Assembly: GCF_042685645.1 (NCBI RefSeq)
Contig: NZ_JBHUNX010000001.1
Span: 2,542,001 to 2,606,000, forward strand
DNA: 64,000 nt
Reading direction: 5' to 3'
DNA from: Salininema proteolyticum
GTDB taxonomy: Bacteria > Actinomycetota > Actinomycetes > Mycobacteriales > Micromonosporaceae
Below, piece by piece: positions 44,290-53,012 of the stretch (the stretch's first letter is position 1; every line of letters starts with the position of its first letter). The notes below the pieces were generated by a model. The model ran no database searches, was not told the DNA's origin, and saw nothing but the letters and a program-made list of their open reading frames with translations. The position numbers were made by a program, and so were the translations under genes.

Positions 44290-44637
44290 CTAGGCCTCCG
44301 AGTCGAAGAACGTTCGTACCGCACCGGCGTCGACCTTCCCCTCGACCCGCAGGGCCCGGCCCAGAGCACGCTTTCGCAATGCCAGTTCCAGGCATTGACC
44401 ACTGCGGTGAACATGGACTCCTCGGCCGCTGAGGCGGCGCTTCGGATCAGGCAGCAGGCGAACGGGCTCTCCACCTGTCCGACTGGTCGGGTCGGCGACA
44501 ATGCGCAACAACCGGTCAGCCGTTGTACGCTTCCGGCAGCCCGCACACGTGCGGATCGGCCTGGCGTTACGAACCACTGGCAAGTCTACCTCCTCCCTTG
44601 GCGAACGGACGCGGGCGGCCCCTTTTGTCTGTTTCAT
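44290..44637 (-). CDS. rnpM: YlxR / RNase P modulator RnpM
   Basis: A 115-aa RNA-binding protein of the YlxR (DUF448) family; the Bacillus member binds and modulates RNase P. RPIRTCAGCRKRTTADRLLRIV and GRGVHVHRSGQCLELALRKR are the family's defining segments. ATG 44637 is chosen because GAAGGAG lies 5 nt upstream, eight codons after a GTG that the longer frame would use. It sits between nusA and infB, its usual place. Confidence 0.93.
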   Translation of the reverse strand: MKQTKGAARVRSPREEVDLPVVRNARPIRTCAGCRKRTTADRLLRIVADPTSRTGGEPVRLLPDPKRRLSGRGVHVHRSGQCLELALRKRALGRALRVEGKVDAGAVRTFFDSEA

Positions 44638-44737
44638 CTCGCTCCTTCCGGGACCGTTCACCTTGAGGCCCTTTGAGCTGCGAGGACATCGAGGCCGCGA
44701 TCACATCCCTCTATATCCCGTCTTTCGAACACGCGAA

Positions 44738-44767
44738 CGGGCGCTCCGGTCGGCCCCGGAACGCCCG
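44738..44767 (-). terminator. Intercistronic hairpin between nusA and ylxR
   Basis: CGGGCGCTCCGG and CCGGAACGCCCG make a 12-bp stem with one G-U or mismatch pair, 18 nt after the nusA stop. No U-tract follows, so it may modulate read-through or RNA stability rather than terminate. Confidence 0.35.
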
Positions 44768-44785
44768 CACGGAGTCGAAATCGGA

Positions 44786-45775
44786 CTACGTGTTCTTCGC
44801 TACATCGGACTCCGACTTGATGTCGATGCGCCATCCGGTGAGGCGCACGGCGAGGCGCGCGTTCTGCCCCTCGCGGCCGATGGCCAGCGACAGCTGGTAG
44901 TCGGGGACGACGACCGCGGTGGAGCGGTTGTCCTCGTCGACGACCTCCACGGAGGTGGTCTTGGCCGGGGAGAGGGAGTTGGCGACGAACACCCTCGGGT
45001 CCTCGCTCCAGTCGACGATGTCGATCTTCTCGCCGCCCAGTTCGCTCATGACCGCACGCACGCGCGACCCCATCGGGCCGATGCAGGCGCCCTTGGCGTT
45101 GACGTCCGGCGTGGTCGCGTGGACGGCGATCTTGGTGCGGTGGCCGGCCTCGCGGGCGATGGACTTGACCTCCACGCTGCCCTCCTCGATCTCCGGCACC
45201 TCGAGCTCGAAGAGCTTCCGCACCAGGGCCGGGTGGGTCCGCGAGACGGTGACCTGCGGGCCCCGGGCGGTCCTGTTGACCTGCGTCACGACACCGCGGA
45301 TGCGCTTGCCGTGCTCGTACTTCTCTCCCGGCACCTGCTCGTTCATCGGCAGCTGCGCCTCGATCTTGCCGAGGTTGACCATCACCATGCCGCGCTTGTT
45401 GTGGAGGCTGTCGGCCTCGATCACGCCGGTGACGATGTCGCCCTCGCGCCCCGAGTACTCGCCGTAGGTCACCTCGTCCCCCGCCTCGCGCAGGCGCTGG
45501 AGGATGACTTGGCGCGCCGTCTGCGCGGCGATGCGGCCGAATCCCTCGGGGGTGTCGTCCCGTTCCGAGACGACCTCGCCGTCATCGTTGTAGACGGGGA
45601 CGAAGACGGCGGCTATGCCGGTCTCGCGGTCCACGGCCACACGCGCCTTCTCGTCAGCCTCGGGGGTGTGCTTGTAGGCGGTCAGCAGGGCGGTCTCAAT
45701 GGCGCCGATGATGGTCTCGAAAGGGATGTCCCTCTCGCTCTCCAGCGATTTCAGCGCCGCCAGGTCGATGTGCAC
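44786..45775 (-). CDS. nusA: Transcription termination/antitermination factor NusA
   Basis: A 329-aa RNA polymerase-associated factor that affects pausing, termination and antitermination. The RNAP-binding N-terminal domain (about 1-110) begins MHIDLAALKSLESERDIPFETI. The S1 domain covers about 115-185 (REGDIVTGVIEAD...), with two KH domains to about 320 (GACIGPMGSRVRAVMSELGGEKIDIV, SLAIGREGQNARLAVRLTGWRIDI). The acidic repeats of proteobacterial NusA are absent, as usual in this phylum. GTG 45775 follows AAGGAG. Confidence 0.97.
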   Translation of the reverse strand: MHIDLAALKSLESERDIPFETIIGAIETALLTAYKHTPEADEKARVAVDRETGIAAVFVPVYNDDGEVVSERDDTPEGFGRIAAQTARQVILQRLREAGDEVTYGEYSGREGDIVTGVIEADSLHNKRGMVMVNLGKIEAQLPMNEQVPGEKYEHGKRIRGVVTQVNRTARGPQVTVSRTHPALVRKLFELEVPEIEEGSVEVKSIAREAGHRTKIAVHATTPDVNAKGACIGPMGSRVRAVMSELGGEKIDIVDWSEDPRVFVANSLSPAKTTSVEVVDEDNRSTAVVVPDYQLSLAIGREGQNARLAVRLTGWRIDIKSESDVAKNT

Positions 45776-45796
45776 CTGAACTCCTTAGATATTCGG

Positions 45797-45821
45797 CACC
45801 GGCCGCGGTCGGCGGCCGGTG
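45797..45821 (-). promoter_or_regulatory. Hairpin in the nusA leader
   Basis: CACCGGCCGC and GCGGCCGGTG form a perfect 10-bp stem with a 5-nt loop in the 77-nt gap between rimP and nusA, 21 nt upstream of the nusA start codon. It could attenuate or tune the operon; NusA autoregulation is known in bacteria but is not shown here. Confidence 0.4.
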
Positions 45822-45852
45822 TGTTGTACGTCGTGGTGCCGGCGTCCGCCGG

Positions 45853-46311
45853 TCACAGCTCGATTCGGATCTTCCCCGGGCCCATCTCGCCGTATTCGAG
45901 GGAGCGGACGCCCGCCTCGGTCTCCAGCTCGATCCCCCGTTCGCCGGCGGAGACGATCCGTCCCTCGAGTCGCTCCTCCCCGACCTTCACCGTCGCCAGC
46001 CGGCCCTCGTTGCGGCGCCAGTGGCGCGGCAGGGTCAGCGGGCGGTCGATGCCCGGGGAGGACACCTCAAGAGTATAGGGGGCCTCGGCGAACAATCCAC
46101 CGGTCGTTTCGGCGCCTTCGAGGACTTTGCCCACCTTCCGGGAGACCTCGGCGATGTCGTCGAGGCCGACTCCGCCGTCCCCGTCGATGACGACCCGCAG
46201 CAGGATCCGCCGCCCGGCCTTCTTGGCCTCCAAGTCCTCCAGGTCGTACCCGGCCTCTTCGACGGCCGGCTCGACGATCTCCCTCAGCCGCTCTGCGGTG
46301 ACCTCTCCCAT
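45853..46311 (-). CDS. rimP: Ribosome maturation factor RimP
   Basis: A 152-aa factor needed for 30S maturation. Family segments are ERLREIVEPAVEEAGYDLEDLE, RILLRVVIDGDGGVGLDDIAEVSRKVGKVLE and the conserved YTLEVSSPGIDRPLTLPRHWRRNEG. It is the first gene of the operon, with GAGGGGAGCGC before ATG 46311. It is divergent from a lipoprotein/ferritin-like pair at 46482. Confidence 0.96.
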   Translation of the reverse strand: MGEVTAERLREIVEPAVEEAGYDLEDLEAKKAGRRILLRVVIDGDGGVGLDDIAEVSRKVGKVLEGAETTGGLFAEAPYTLEVSSPGIDRPLTLPRHWRRNEGRLATVKVGEERLEGRIVSAGERGIELETEAGVRSLEYGEMGPGKIRIEL

Positions 46312-46481
46312 GCGCTCCCCTCTTATTCTGTGCGTCCCAGTCGTTCCGACCCCGCTCTCCGGCGGGCCGGGCCGGGAGGATCCCCAGGTCGGGGGACGCC
46401 GACACGCGGCGACCGGTTCCCGGCCTATCGAGGGTAGCGGCCGCTGTCGCAGGCCGAGACCGCACTTGCGAAAATAGTGCC

Positions 46482-46886
46482 GTGGCTACTAGACGAACAC
46501 TGCTCGCCGTGTCGGCGACCGCCGCCGTCGGACTGACGGCCGCCTGCGGTCCCGCCGCCGAGCCCCCGGAGATTCCCGACGAGGGCCTGACCGAGGCCCT
46601 CCAGGCCGCCCTGGGCCTGCGAGACGCCGCCGAGCGCCTCGGCCTGGAGGAGGTGGCCTCCGACCACACCGCCCACATCGAGACCCTGAACCGGATCCTC
46701 GCCGGCCCGGAGCCCGAGCCGACCGCCGTGGAGGCCCTGGACGACGCCGCCCTCGCCGAGGCCGAGTCCGAACACGCCGACCTGGCCGCCGAGGCCGCCC
46801 TCTCCGCCGAAGAGGGATACGCCGTCCTGCTGTCCGAGATCGCCGCCTGCCGCGGCGCCCACGTAGAAACGCTGCGCACCACATGA
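46482..46886 (+). CDS. Lipoprotein of unknown function
   Basis: A 134-aa predicted lipoprotein. The Arg-Arg signal ATRRTLLAVSATAAVGLTAAC ends in the lipobox TAAC (Cys22). The mature part is Ala/Glu-rich and helical, compatible with a four-helix bundle like that of its downstream partner. GTG 46482 has no strong SD. Its stop overlaps the next start in ATGA, so the two are coupled. The pair is commonly found divergent from rimP in actinobacteria. Confidence 0.72.
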   Translation: MATRRTLLAVSATAAVGLTAACGPAAEPPEIPDEGLTEALQAALGLRDAAERLGLEEVASDHTAHIETLNRILAGPEPEPTAVEALDDAALAEAESEHADLAAEAALSAEEGYAVLLSEIAACRGAHVETLRTT

Positions 46887-47296
46887 GCGACCATGACATC
46901 CTCGACCGGGCGGTGAGCGCGGAGTACGCCGCGATCTACGCCTATGAGACCCTCATACCCCGACTCGACGAGCGCGCCGCCGAGGCGGCCCGGGGCGTCC
47001 TCGCCCGCCACCGTGAGGCCCGTGCCGAGCTCTTCGACCTCTACGGAGACGAGGGCTGGGAGGTCCCGGCCCCCGAGTCCGCCTACGACCTCGCCAACGA
47101 CTCCGGCGCCGGGGACTTCCTGGTGTCGGTGGAGCGTCGGACCGCCGCGGTGTACCGTTCCGGGTGCGCCGCGGAGTCCCCGGTCCGCGAGGTCTGCGTC
47201 CCGAGCCTGCGCCGCTGCGCCGCCAACGGGGCGCTTCTGAAAGCGGGCCTTGGCAAGTCGATCGAGAACCCCTGGCCGGGCAGGGAGAGACCTTGA
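46883..47296 (+). CDS. DUF4439 ferritin-like protein
   Basis: A 137-aa four-helix protein of the ferritin-like DUF4439 family. The first helix AVSAEYAAIYAYETLIPRLDERA and the second, ARHREARAELFDLYGDEG, carry Glu and His residues positioned as in ferritin-like metal sites. It starts inside the preceding lipoprotein gene (ATGA overlap). Function is not established; a metal or oxygen-related role is suggested only by fold. Confidence 0.85.
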   Translation: MSDHDILDRAVSAEYAAIYAYETLIPRLDERAAEAARGVLARHREARAELFDLYGDEGWEVPAPESAYDLANDSGAGDFLVSVERRTAAVYRSGCAAESPVREVCVPSLRRCAANGALLKAGLGKSIENPWPGRERP

Positions 47297-47346
47297 CGGC
47301 CTTGCGACCCCGCCTCACAATTAGTCATGAGAATCACATATCCTGT

Positions 47347-47402
47347 TTGACACAGAGGGGCCGGGTCGTGTACTCAGTATTTACGGCGACCGTGCGATAC
47401 TG
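47347..47402 (+). promoter_or_regulatory. Promoter and dyad operator of the PadR gene
   Basis: TTGACA (47347-47352) is a consensus -35. A -10 near 47371 (TACTCA) lies at 18-nt spacing. The inverted repeat CAGTAT (47375-47380) / ATACTG (47397-47402) lies downstream of the -10 candidate, 28 nt before the PadR start, and is a likely autoregulatory operator. Confidence 0.5.
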
Positions 47403-47430
47403 CTTATAACACTATTTCGGAGGAACGCTC

Positions 47431-48027
47431 ATGAGCATCAAGTACTCACTTCTGGCGCTGCTCAAGGCCAAGCCCGCCTACGGCTATGAGCTCCGCGCCT
47501 CGTTCGAATACACGACCGGGTCCACCTGGCCCCTCAACATCGGCCAGGTGTACACCACCCTCGCACGGCTCGAACGCGACGGACTGGTCAACTCCCTGCC
47601 GGAGAACGACCAGGGCCAGCGCCTCTACGAGATCACCGAGGGGGGCCTGGGCTCCCTGGAGGCCTGGTTCTCCTCGCCGGTCAAGTCGATCGACAACACC
47701 CGCGACGAACTCGCCATCAAGGTCGCGCTCGCCGTGACCACCCCCGGCGTCGACATCGCCTCGGTCCTGCAGAAGCAGCGCGTCTCGACGCTGCGCACCC
47801 TGCAGGAGTACACCAGGCTGAAGAACGCCACGCACTCCGACGACCTCGCGTGGATCCTGGTCCTGGAGTCCATGATCTACCGCGCCGAAGCGGAGATCCG
47901 GTGGCTGGACCACACTGAGGCCGTCATCGCGCGCACGCCGCGCCACAGCCTCAGCCCCATCGAGCCCAAGGGCGTTCCCGCCCAGCCCGAGTCCGAGGAG
48001 ACCCGCGCCCCGGCCTCGCGCCGATAG
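47431..48027 (+). CDS. PadR-family transcriptional regulator
   Basis: A 198-aa regulator. The N-terminal winged helix (ALLKAKPAYGYELRASFE, LNIGQVYTTLARLERDGLV, DQGQRLYEITEGG) is the PadR signature, including the conserved Tyr in the wing. The C-terminal helices (about 85-175) form the dimerisation domain and the last 25 residues are disordered. CGGAGGA lies before ATG 47431. It is 89 nt upstream of a co-directional ABC exporter and most likely represses it in response to a drug or peptide. Confidence 0.92.
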   Translation: MSIKYSLLALLKAKPAYGYELRASFEYTTGSTWPLNIGQVYTTLARLERDGLVNSLPENDQGQRLYEITEGGLGSLEAWFSSPVKSIDNTRDELAIKVALAVTTPGVDIASVLQKQRVSTLRTLQEYTRLKNATHSDDLAWILVLESMIYRAEAEIRWLDHTEAVIARTPRHSLSPIEPKGVPAQPESEETRAPASRR

Positions 48028-48116
48028 GGCCGGCCCCGGACTCCACGATCGACGCCGGGGCGGCGCCGCGCGCCGCCCCGTGTCTCTCCCCCCTTTGAAG
48101 GCAGGTCATTCGCATC

Positions 48117-48836
48117 ATGTCCGTCCTCCGCATGCGCGGCGTCACGAGGATCCACGGTGAAGGCGACGGAGCCGTCACCGCGCTCTCGGGCATCGATTTC
48201 ACCGTCGAACCGGGCGAGCTGGTGGCCGTCATGGGCCCCAGCGGCTCGGGCAAGTCCACCCTCCTCAACCTCGCCGGCGGCATCGACCATCCCACCGAGG
48301 GGTCGGTGGAGGTCGAGGGAACCGACCTGGCCAGCCTGACCAAGTCGCGCCTGGCCGTGGTGCGCCGCAACCACGTCGGCTTCGTGTTCCAGGACTACAA
48401 CCTCATTCCCTCCCTGACGGTCCTCGAGAACGTGTCCCTGCCGCTCGAACTGGACGGCAAGCGGGTCTCCGCCGCCCGCGAGGAGGCCATGCACGCGCTG
48501 GTCGAGGTGGGCGTGCACCACCAGGCCGACAAGTTCCCCGAGGAGGTCTCCGGGGGCCAGGCCCAGCGGGCCGCCATAGCCCGGGCCCTGATCGGGCCTC
48601 GCCGCCTCATCCTCGCCGACGAGCCCACCGGCGCGCTCGACACCACGACCGGCATGGACATCCTCGAGACCATCCAGTCGCGCTGCAAGGACGGCGCCGC
48701 CGGCATCATGGTGACCCACGACGCGCGCGCCGCCGGATGGGCCGACCGCATCCTCTTCCTCCGCGACGGGACCATCGTCGACAGCTCCGACCCGCTGCCC
48801 TCGGTGGACTCCCTGTTGGAGGACTTCACCCTATGA
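48117..48836 (+). CDS. ABC transporter ATP-binding protein (MacB/LolD type)
   Basis: A 239-aa ATPase. Walker A is MGPSGSGKSTLL, the signature VSGGQAQRAAIARALIG and Walker B LILADEPTGALDT, with the switch His in MVTHDARAAG. ADEPTGALD is characteristic of MacB/LolD/FtsE-type systems that drive mechanotransmission rather than pore transport. The stop overlaps the permease start in ATGA, so subunits are made in fixed ratio. Confidence 0.95.
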   Translation: MSVLRMRGVTRIHGEGDGAVTALSGIDFTVEPGELVAVMGPSGSGKSTLLNLAGGIDHPTEGSVEVEGTDLASLTKSRLAVVRRNHVGFVFQDYNLIPSLTVLENVSLPLELDGKRVSAAREEAMHALVEVGVHHQADKFPEEVSGGQAQRAAIARALIGPRRLILADEPTGALDTTTGMDILETIQSRCKDGAAGIMVTHDARAAGWADRILFLRDGTIVDSSDPLPSVDSLLEDFTL

Positions 48837-51640
48837 TCGCGACCTTCCGCCTGGCACTGCGCCTGGCGTTGCGGGAGGCCGCCCGGAACAAGACCCGCAC
48901 GGCCCTGACCATCGCCATGCTGGTGCTCCCGCTCGCCGTCGTCTCCTTCGCCGCGACCACATGGGCGACCTTCGACAACTCCCCCGCGGAAGAGGCGCGC
49001 CTCACTCTGGGAGACACCGACGCGCTCATCACCTCCACCCCCTACAAGGCGACGGACAAGCAGGACGGGACCTCCTTCGACAGCGGCTACACGCAGGCGG
49101 GCCCGGAGCACGGCCTGACGCCCGAGCAGCGCCGCACCCAGCTGGAGGAGATCTTCCCCGCGATCGAGAGAATCACCCCCTACGACCCGTACTCCGGGGG
49201 AGACCTGGGCCGCGTCGAGCACGGGGAAGAGGTCCTCGACGCCACCGCCTACGCCTACGACCTCGACGACCCGCTCCTGAACCGGGGCCCCTTCGAGATC
49301 ACCGAGGGAACCGCCCCCGACCGCTCCGGCGAGGTCGCCGTCAGCCGGTCGGTGGCCCGGGAATTCGACCTGCGCCCCGGCTCCAAGATCCGGTACGGAC
49401 AGGGCAAGACCCTGGACGAGTACACGGTCACCGCCGTGGTCGAGCGGCCCAGCGCGCTCTACGAGAACTTCGTCTTCGGACCCCACGACTTCTCCGCCGA
49501 GGTCGGCGACCCCGTCATCCCCTCCTGGCTGGTCGACCTCTCGACCCCCGTCACCGACGAGGACCTCGAGAACCTCAACTCCCACGGGTACACGGCCTAC
49601 TCCCCCGCCATCTCCAGCGCCGCAGAGGCGGCGGGCGGAGACGACGGGGGCGGGGACAGCCGGAGCGTCATCGCCGCGATCCTCCTGGCCACCTTCGCCG
49701 TCATCGAGGTCGTCCTGCTGGCCGGGCCCGCCTACACGATCGGCGTCAAGCGCCGCATCCGCGACTACGCCGTCATGAGCGCCAACGGCGCCACGCCCCG
49801 TCAACTGCGGTGGGCGGTGCTGACCAGCGGACTCGTCTCAGGGGCCGTCGCCGCCGTCATCGGTCTGCTCCTCGGGTCCGGCCTCGCCCTGGCGATCGTC
49901 TCCCTGTCCGAGGAGTGGTTCGGACGGCGTGCGGCGTCCATCGACTTCTGGCCCTCGCTCCAGGCCACCGCGGTGGTGGCCGCCATAGGGACCGGCATGC
50001 TCGCCTCGCTGACGGCCGCCGTCTCCGCCTCCCGGGTCAACGTCGCGGCCGCCGTCAGCGGCCACATGACGCAGCCCAAGGTCAAGCGGCTGTGGCTCTT
50101 CGCCGGGCTGGCCGTAGTCGCCGTCGGCATGATCGCCGGCGTCGTCGGCATGACCGTCGACATAGTGGTGCTCTCGATGGTCGGCATCGTGGCCGTCCAG
50201 TTCGGGCTCATCGGCTGCACGCCGAGCATAGTCTCAGGAGTCGGCCGCCTCGCCTCGCGCCTGCCGGTGACCCCGCGCATCGCCCTGCGCGAGACGGCGC
50301 GCAACCGCAGCACGGCCGCGCCCGCCGTCACCGCCATCATGGCCGTCGTCGGAGCGGGCCTCCTGATCAGCTCCTTCGCCGCCGCCAACGCGGCTCGGGA
50401 CACCGGGATCTGGACCGAGCCCGCCGAGGACAACGTCCTGAGCATCTACATAGCCAAGAACTCCGGCGATCCCGAACGCGTCGGCGACTACTCCAAAGAG
50501 GAGTACGGTGCGGTCCGCGACGAGGTCCGCGACATCGTCCGGCAGGTCGTCCCCGACGCGGAGTTCACCCCCGACCGCAACTTCGTCGTCTGCGCCCCGC
50601 CCGGAGAGGGGTACACGGCGCAGTGCAACGTCGAGGTGTCGGTGCCGAGCGCGAACATGTGCCCGTGGGACGTGCCCAACCTCGACTCGCTCACCGACGA
50701 GGAACAGGCCCAGGCGCTGGACGACCCGCGCTGCCGCATGACCGAGCGGGACGTCTACAACCCCGGCGAGCACGCCGTCACCGACAGCCGCGCCCTGCTG
50801 GGGCTCGAGACGGGGTTGGAGGGGGCCGTGCTCGACCGGGCCTTCGAGGCCCTTGAGGACGGGAAGGCCGTCGTCTCCAACGAGCAGCTCGTCGAGGACG
50901 GCCGGATCACCCTCACCCTGGACCAGACCACCTATCCCGACGACGACCCCGAGTCGGAGGGAGTCCAGGAGCAGCGCCCCTTCACCCTCGACGCCGCCGT
51001 CTTCCCCGACGCGGACCTCAGCACGACCACCTTCGCCGTCTCCCCCGCGACCCTGGACGGGCTCGGGCTGGAGACCGAGACCCCCACCAACGAGATAGCC
51101 CTCAGCTCCGAGGCGATCGACCAGGGTTCGGCGGACGAGATCAACGACCGCCTCGACAGGGCCGGATACTCCTACACCGACGAGGGCTGGCAGGCCAGCG
51201 TCTACTCTCCCGCCCCCTCCGGGCTGTCGGCCCCGAACGCCTACGTGCTGCTCGCCGCCCTCGCGTGCGGCCTGATCGCCCTGGGCGCCACCGCTGTGGC
51301 CACCGGCCTGGTGGTCATCGAGTCGCGCCGCAACCTTGCCACGCTCGGAGCGGTGGGCTCCTCGCCGCTGATGCGCCGCAACCTGTCGATGTGGCAGGCC
51401 GCGTCCATCTCCGCGATCGGCACGGGCATCGGGTGCGTCGTGGGCTTCGCCGGATACGGCGTCCTGGTGGGAATCCTCAACGCGCAGGCCGAGAGCCGCT
51501 ATCCGATCCAGACGCCGTACCCGTTCCACGTGCCGTGGGTGTTCATAGGGACGACCGCCGTGGCCGTCCCCCTCATCGCGATGGCCGCCGCCTGGGTGCT
51601 GACCCGGACCCAGATCCCCTCCGAACGCAGGGTCGGCTGA
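48833..51640 (+). CDS. FtsX-like ABC transporter permease
   Basis: A 935-aa permease. A TM segment at the start (LTIAMLVLPLAVVSFAAT) is followed by a large extracytoplasmic domain of about 240 residues, then three TM helices, a central pair, a second extracytoplasmic domain (about 550-800) and three final helices. This is the duplicated FtsX layout seen in peptide or lipoprotein exporters of Gram-positive bacteria. ATG 48833 is fixed by the ATGA overlap with the ATPase; a longer upstream frame is spurious. PadR gene upstream suggests induction by the exported compound. Confidence 0.92.
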   Translation: MIATFRLALRLALREAARNKTRTALTIAMLVLPLAVVSFAATTWATFDNSPAEEARLTLGDTDALITSTPYKATDKQDGTSFDSGYTQAGPEHGLTPEQRRTQLEEIFPAIERITPYDPYSGGDLGRVEHGEEVLDATAYAYDLDDPLLNRGPFEITEGTAPDRSGEVAVSRSVAREFDLRPGSKIRYGQGKTLDEYTVTAVVERPSALYENFVFGPHDFSAEVGDPVIPSWLVDLSTPVTDEDLENLNSHGYTAYSPAISSAAEAAGGDDGGGDSRSVIAAILLATFAVIEVVLLAGPAYTIGVKRRIRDYAVMSANGATPRQLRWAVLTSGLVSGAVAAVIGLLLGSGLALAIVSLSEEWFGRRAASIDFWPSLQATAVVAAIGTGMLASLTAAVSASRVNVAAAVSGHMTQPKVKRLWLFAGLAVVAVGMIAGVVGMTVDIVVLSMVGIVAVQFGLIGCTPSIVSGVGRLASRLPVTPRIALRETARNRSTAAPAVTAIMAVVGAGLLISSFAAANAARDTGIWTEPAEDNVLSIYIAKNSGDPERVGDYSKEEYGAVRDEVRDIVRQVVPDAEFTPDRNFVVCAPPGEGYTAQCNVEVSVPSANMCPWDVPNLDSLTDEEQAQALDDPRCRMTERDVYNPGEHAVTDSRALLGLETGLEGAVLDRAFEALEDGKAVVSNEQLVEDGRITLTLDQTTYPDDDPESEGVQEQRPFTLDAAVFPDADLSTTTFAVSPATLDGLGLETETPTNEIALSSEAIDQGSADEINDRLDRAGYSYTDEGWQASVYSPAPSGLSAPNAYVLLAALACGLIALGATAVATGLVVIESRRNLATLGAVGSSPLMRRNLSMWQAASISAIGTGIGCVVGFAGYGVLVGILNAQAESRYPIQTPYPFHVPWVFIGTTAVAVPLIAMAAAWVLTRTQIPSERRVG

Positions 51641-51646
51641 CCGGGG

Positions 51647-51678
51647 CCGGCGCCCTCCGCGATCGGAAGCGGCGCCGG
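51647..51678. terminator. Hairpin between converging permease and map genes
   Basis: CCGGCGCC and GGCGCCGG (8 bp, extendable) lie in the 54-nt gap between convergent genes. No U-tract. A bidirectional terminator is plausible. Confidence 0.4.
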
Positions 51679-51694
51679 GCCGCGGCCGGCCGCC

Positions 51695-52618
51695 TCACTC
51701 CTTCGGAATGAGCCTCTCGGGGATCTCCCGACCCTCGGGCGTGCCGGCGGGCAGCCCCTCACTGGGCCAGGTGAGCAGTTCCGCCCCGTCGTCGGTGACC
51801 AGGAGCGTGTGCTCGAACTGGGCCGACCACTTCCCGTCCCGCGTCACCGCCGTCCAGCCGTCGTCCCACATGACGTGGTCGGCCACGCCGAGGTTGATCA
51901 TGGGCTCGATCGTGAAGGTCATGCCGACCTCGATCTCCCGCTCCAGGCTCGGCTCGTCGTAGTGCGGCACATAGAGGCCGGAGTGGAAGGCCGTGCCGAT
52001 GCCGTGGCCGGTGAACTGGCGGACCACGCCGTAGTCGAACTTGTGTGCGTAGGTCTCGATGACGCGCCCGACCGTGTTGAGCTGGCGCCCGGGCCGGACG
52101 GCCTTGACGGCGCGCATGGTGGCGAGCCAGGTCCGGTCCACGAGGTCGCGAACCTCCTGGGAGACGTCGCCCACCAGGAAGGTCGCATTGTTGTCGCCGT
52201 GGACCCCGCCGGTGAAGGCGGTGATGTCGACATTGACGATGTCGCCGTCCTCCAGGACGGTCGAGTCGGGGATGCCGTGGCAGATCACCTCGTTGAGCGA
52301 GGTGCAGCAGGACTTCGGGTAGCCGCGGTAGAGCAGCGTGGACGGATAGGAGCCGTGGTCGACCATGTAGTCGTGGGCGATCCGGTCGAGCTCGTCGGTC
52401 GTCACGCCGGGCGCGACGGCCTTCTCCACCTCCTTGAGCGCGTCGGCGGCGATCCGTCCGGCCACGCGCATCCTCTCCACCGTCTCGGCGTCCTTGACCT
52501 CGGTGCCGCTGAACGGGCTCGGGGCGGGCTTTCCCACGTACTCGGGACGGGCGATCTCGGTGGGAACGGTGCGCTTCGGCGTCTGGCGGCCAGGCCGCAA
52601 TGGGGCTCGTGCAGTCAT
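51695..52618 (-). CDS. map: Methionine aminopeptidase, type I
   Basis: A 307-aa metalloprotease that removes N-terminal Met. The five metal ligands are in VNVDITAF, GVHGDNNATF, FTGHGIGTAFH, FTIEPMI and FEHTLLV. An N-terminal extension of about 40 residues (including RPEYVGKPAPSPFSG) is typical of actinobacterial MapB-like enzymes with an SH3-binding-like linker. ATG 52618 is close behind TTGAAGG. Monocistronic and convergent with the exporter. Confidence 0.95.
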   Translation of the reverse strand: MTARAPLRPGRQTPKRTVPTEIARPEYVGKPAPSPFSGTEVKDAETVERMRVAGRIAADALKEVEKAVAPGVTTDELDRIAHDYMVDHGSYPSTLLYRGYPKSCCTSLNEVICHGIPDSTVLEDGDIVNVDITAFTGGVHGDNNATFLVGDVSQEVRDLVDRTWLATMRAVKAVRPGRQLNTVGRVIETYAHKFDYGVVRQFTGHGIGTAFHSGLYVPHYDEPSLEREIEVGMTFTIEPMINLGVADHVMWDDGWTAVTRDGKWSAQFEHTLLVTDDGAELLTWPSEGLPAGTPEGREIPERLIPKE

Positions 52619-53012
52619 GCCTTCAAGGGTAACTTCCGGCCCCTCTGAACAGCTGTGAGACTTCCGCTACAGGGAGGCCCGGCCACCCCTTAATGAACTT
52701 GCAATTCGCACAGGAGTCATAGATGATGGACGGAGTTGAGCTGTCGTTCCACGATCTGGAACGTATGACGAGCCGGTGTGCGGCTTGATGCCCGCTCAGC
52801 GTGGAAGGCGGTGTGCTCGCGGCTCCTACCAGGCCGCGATACTCTACCCACACCGTCGGCGCCGAGCGGGTCGTGCTCCTGCGTCGTTGCCGCGACCGCA
52901 GTCGAGCGCCCCGTCCGAGAGGACGGCGTGGCAGAGGAAAAGCGACACACCGGCTCCCTAGTGAGCGAGGAGGGCCGCACCCCAGGGTGCGGCCCTCCTC
53001 GTGCGTTCGGGG
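52619..53012. other. Gene-free stretch, 394 nt, with dyads
   Basis: Upstream of map. It contains the dyad CGTTCCA-cgatc-TGGAACG at 52745-52763, an operator candidate, and a 16-bp terminator-like hairpin at 52966-53001. Short ORFs on the plus strand here (around 52778) lack ribosome sites and plausible composition. Confidence 0.45.
52966..53001 (-). terminator. Terminator of the 174-aa membrane protein gene
   Basis: CGAGGAGGGCCGCACC and GGTGCGGCCCTCCTCG form a perfect 16-bp stem with loop ccag, 11 nt after the end of the gene. No U-tract, but very stable. Confidence 0.65.

Noticed and set aside
41209..44676. Very long plus-strand frame (about 1155 codons) opposite infB
   Set aside because: Antisense frame produced by GC-rich codon bias; the minus strand encodes IF-2 with all domains, and the opposing product is a low-complexity shadow with no ribosome site.
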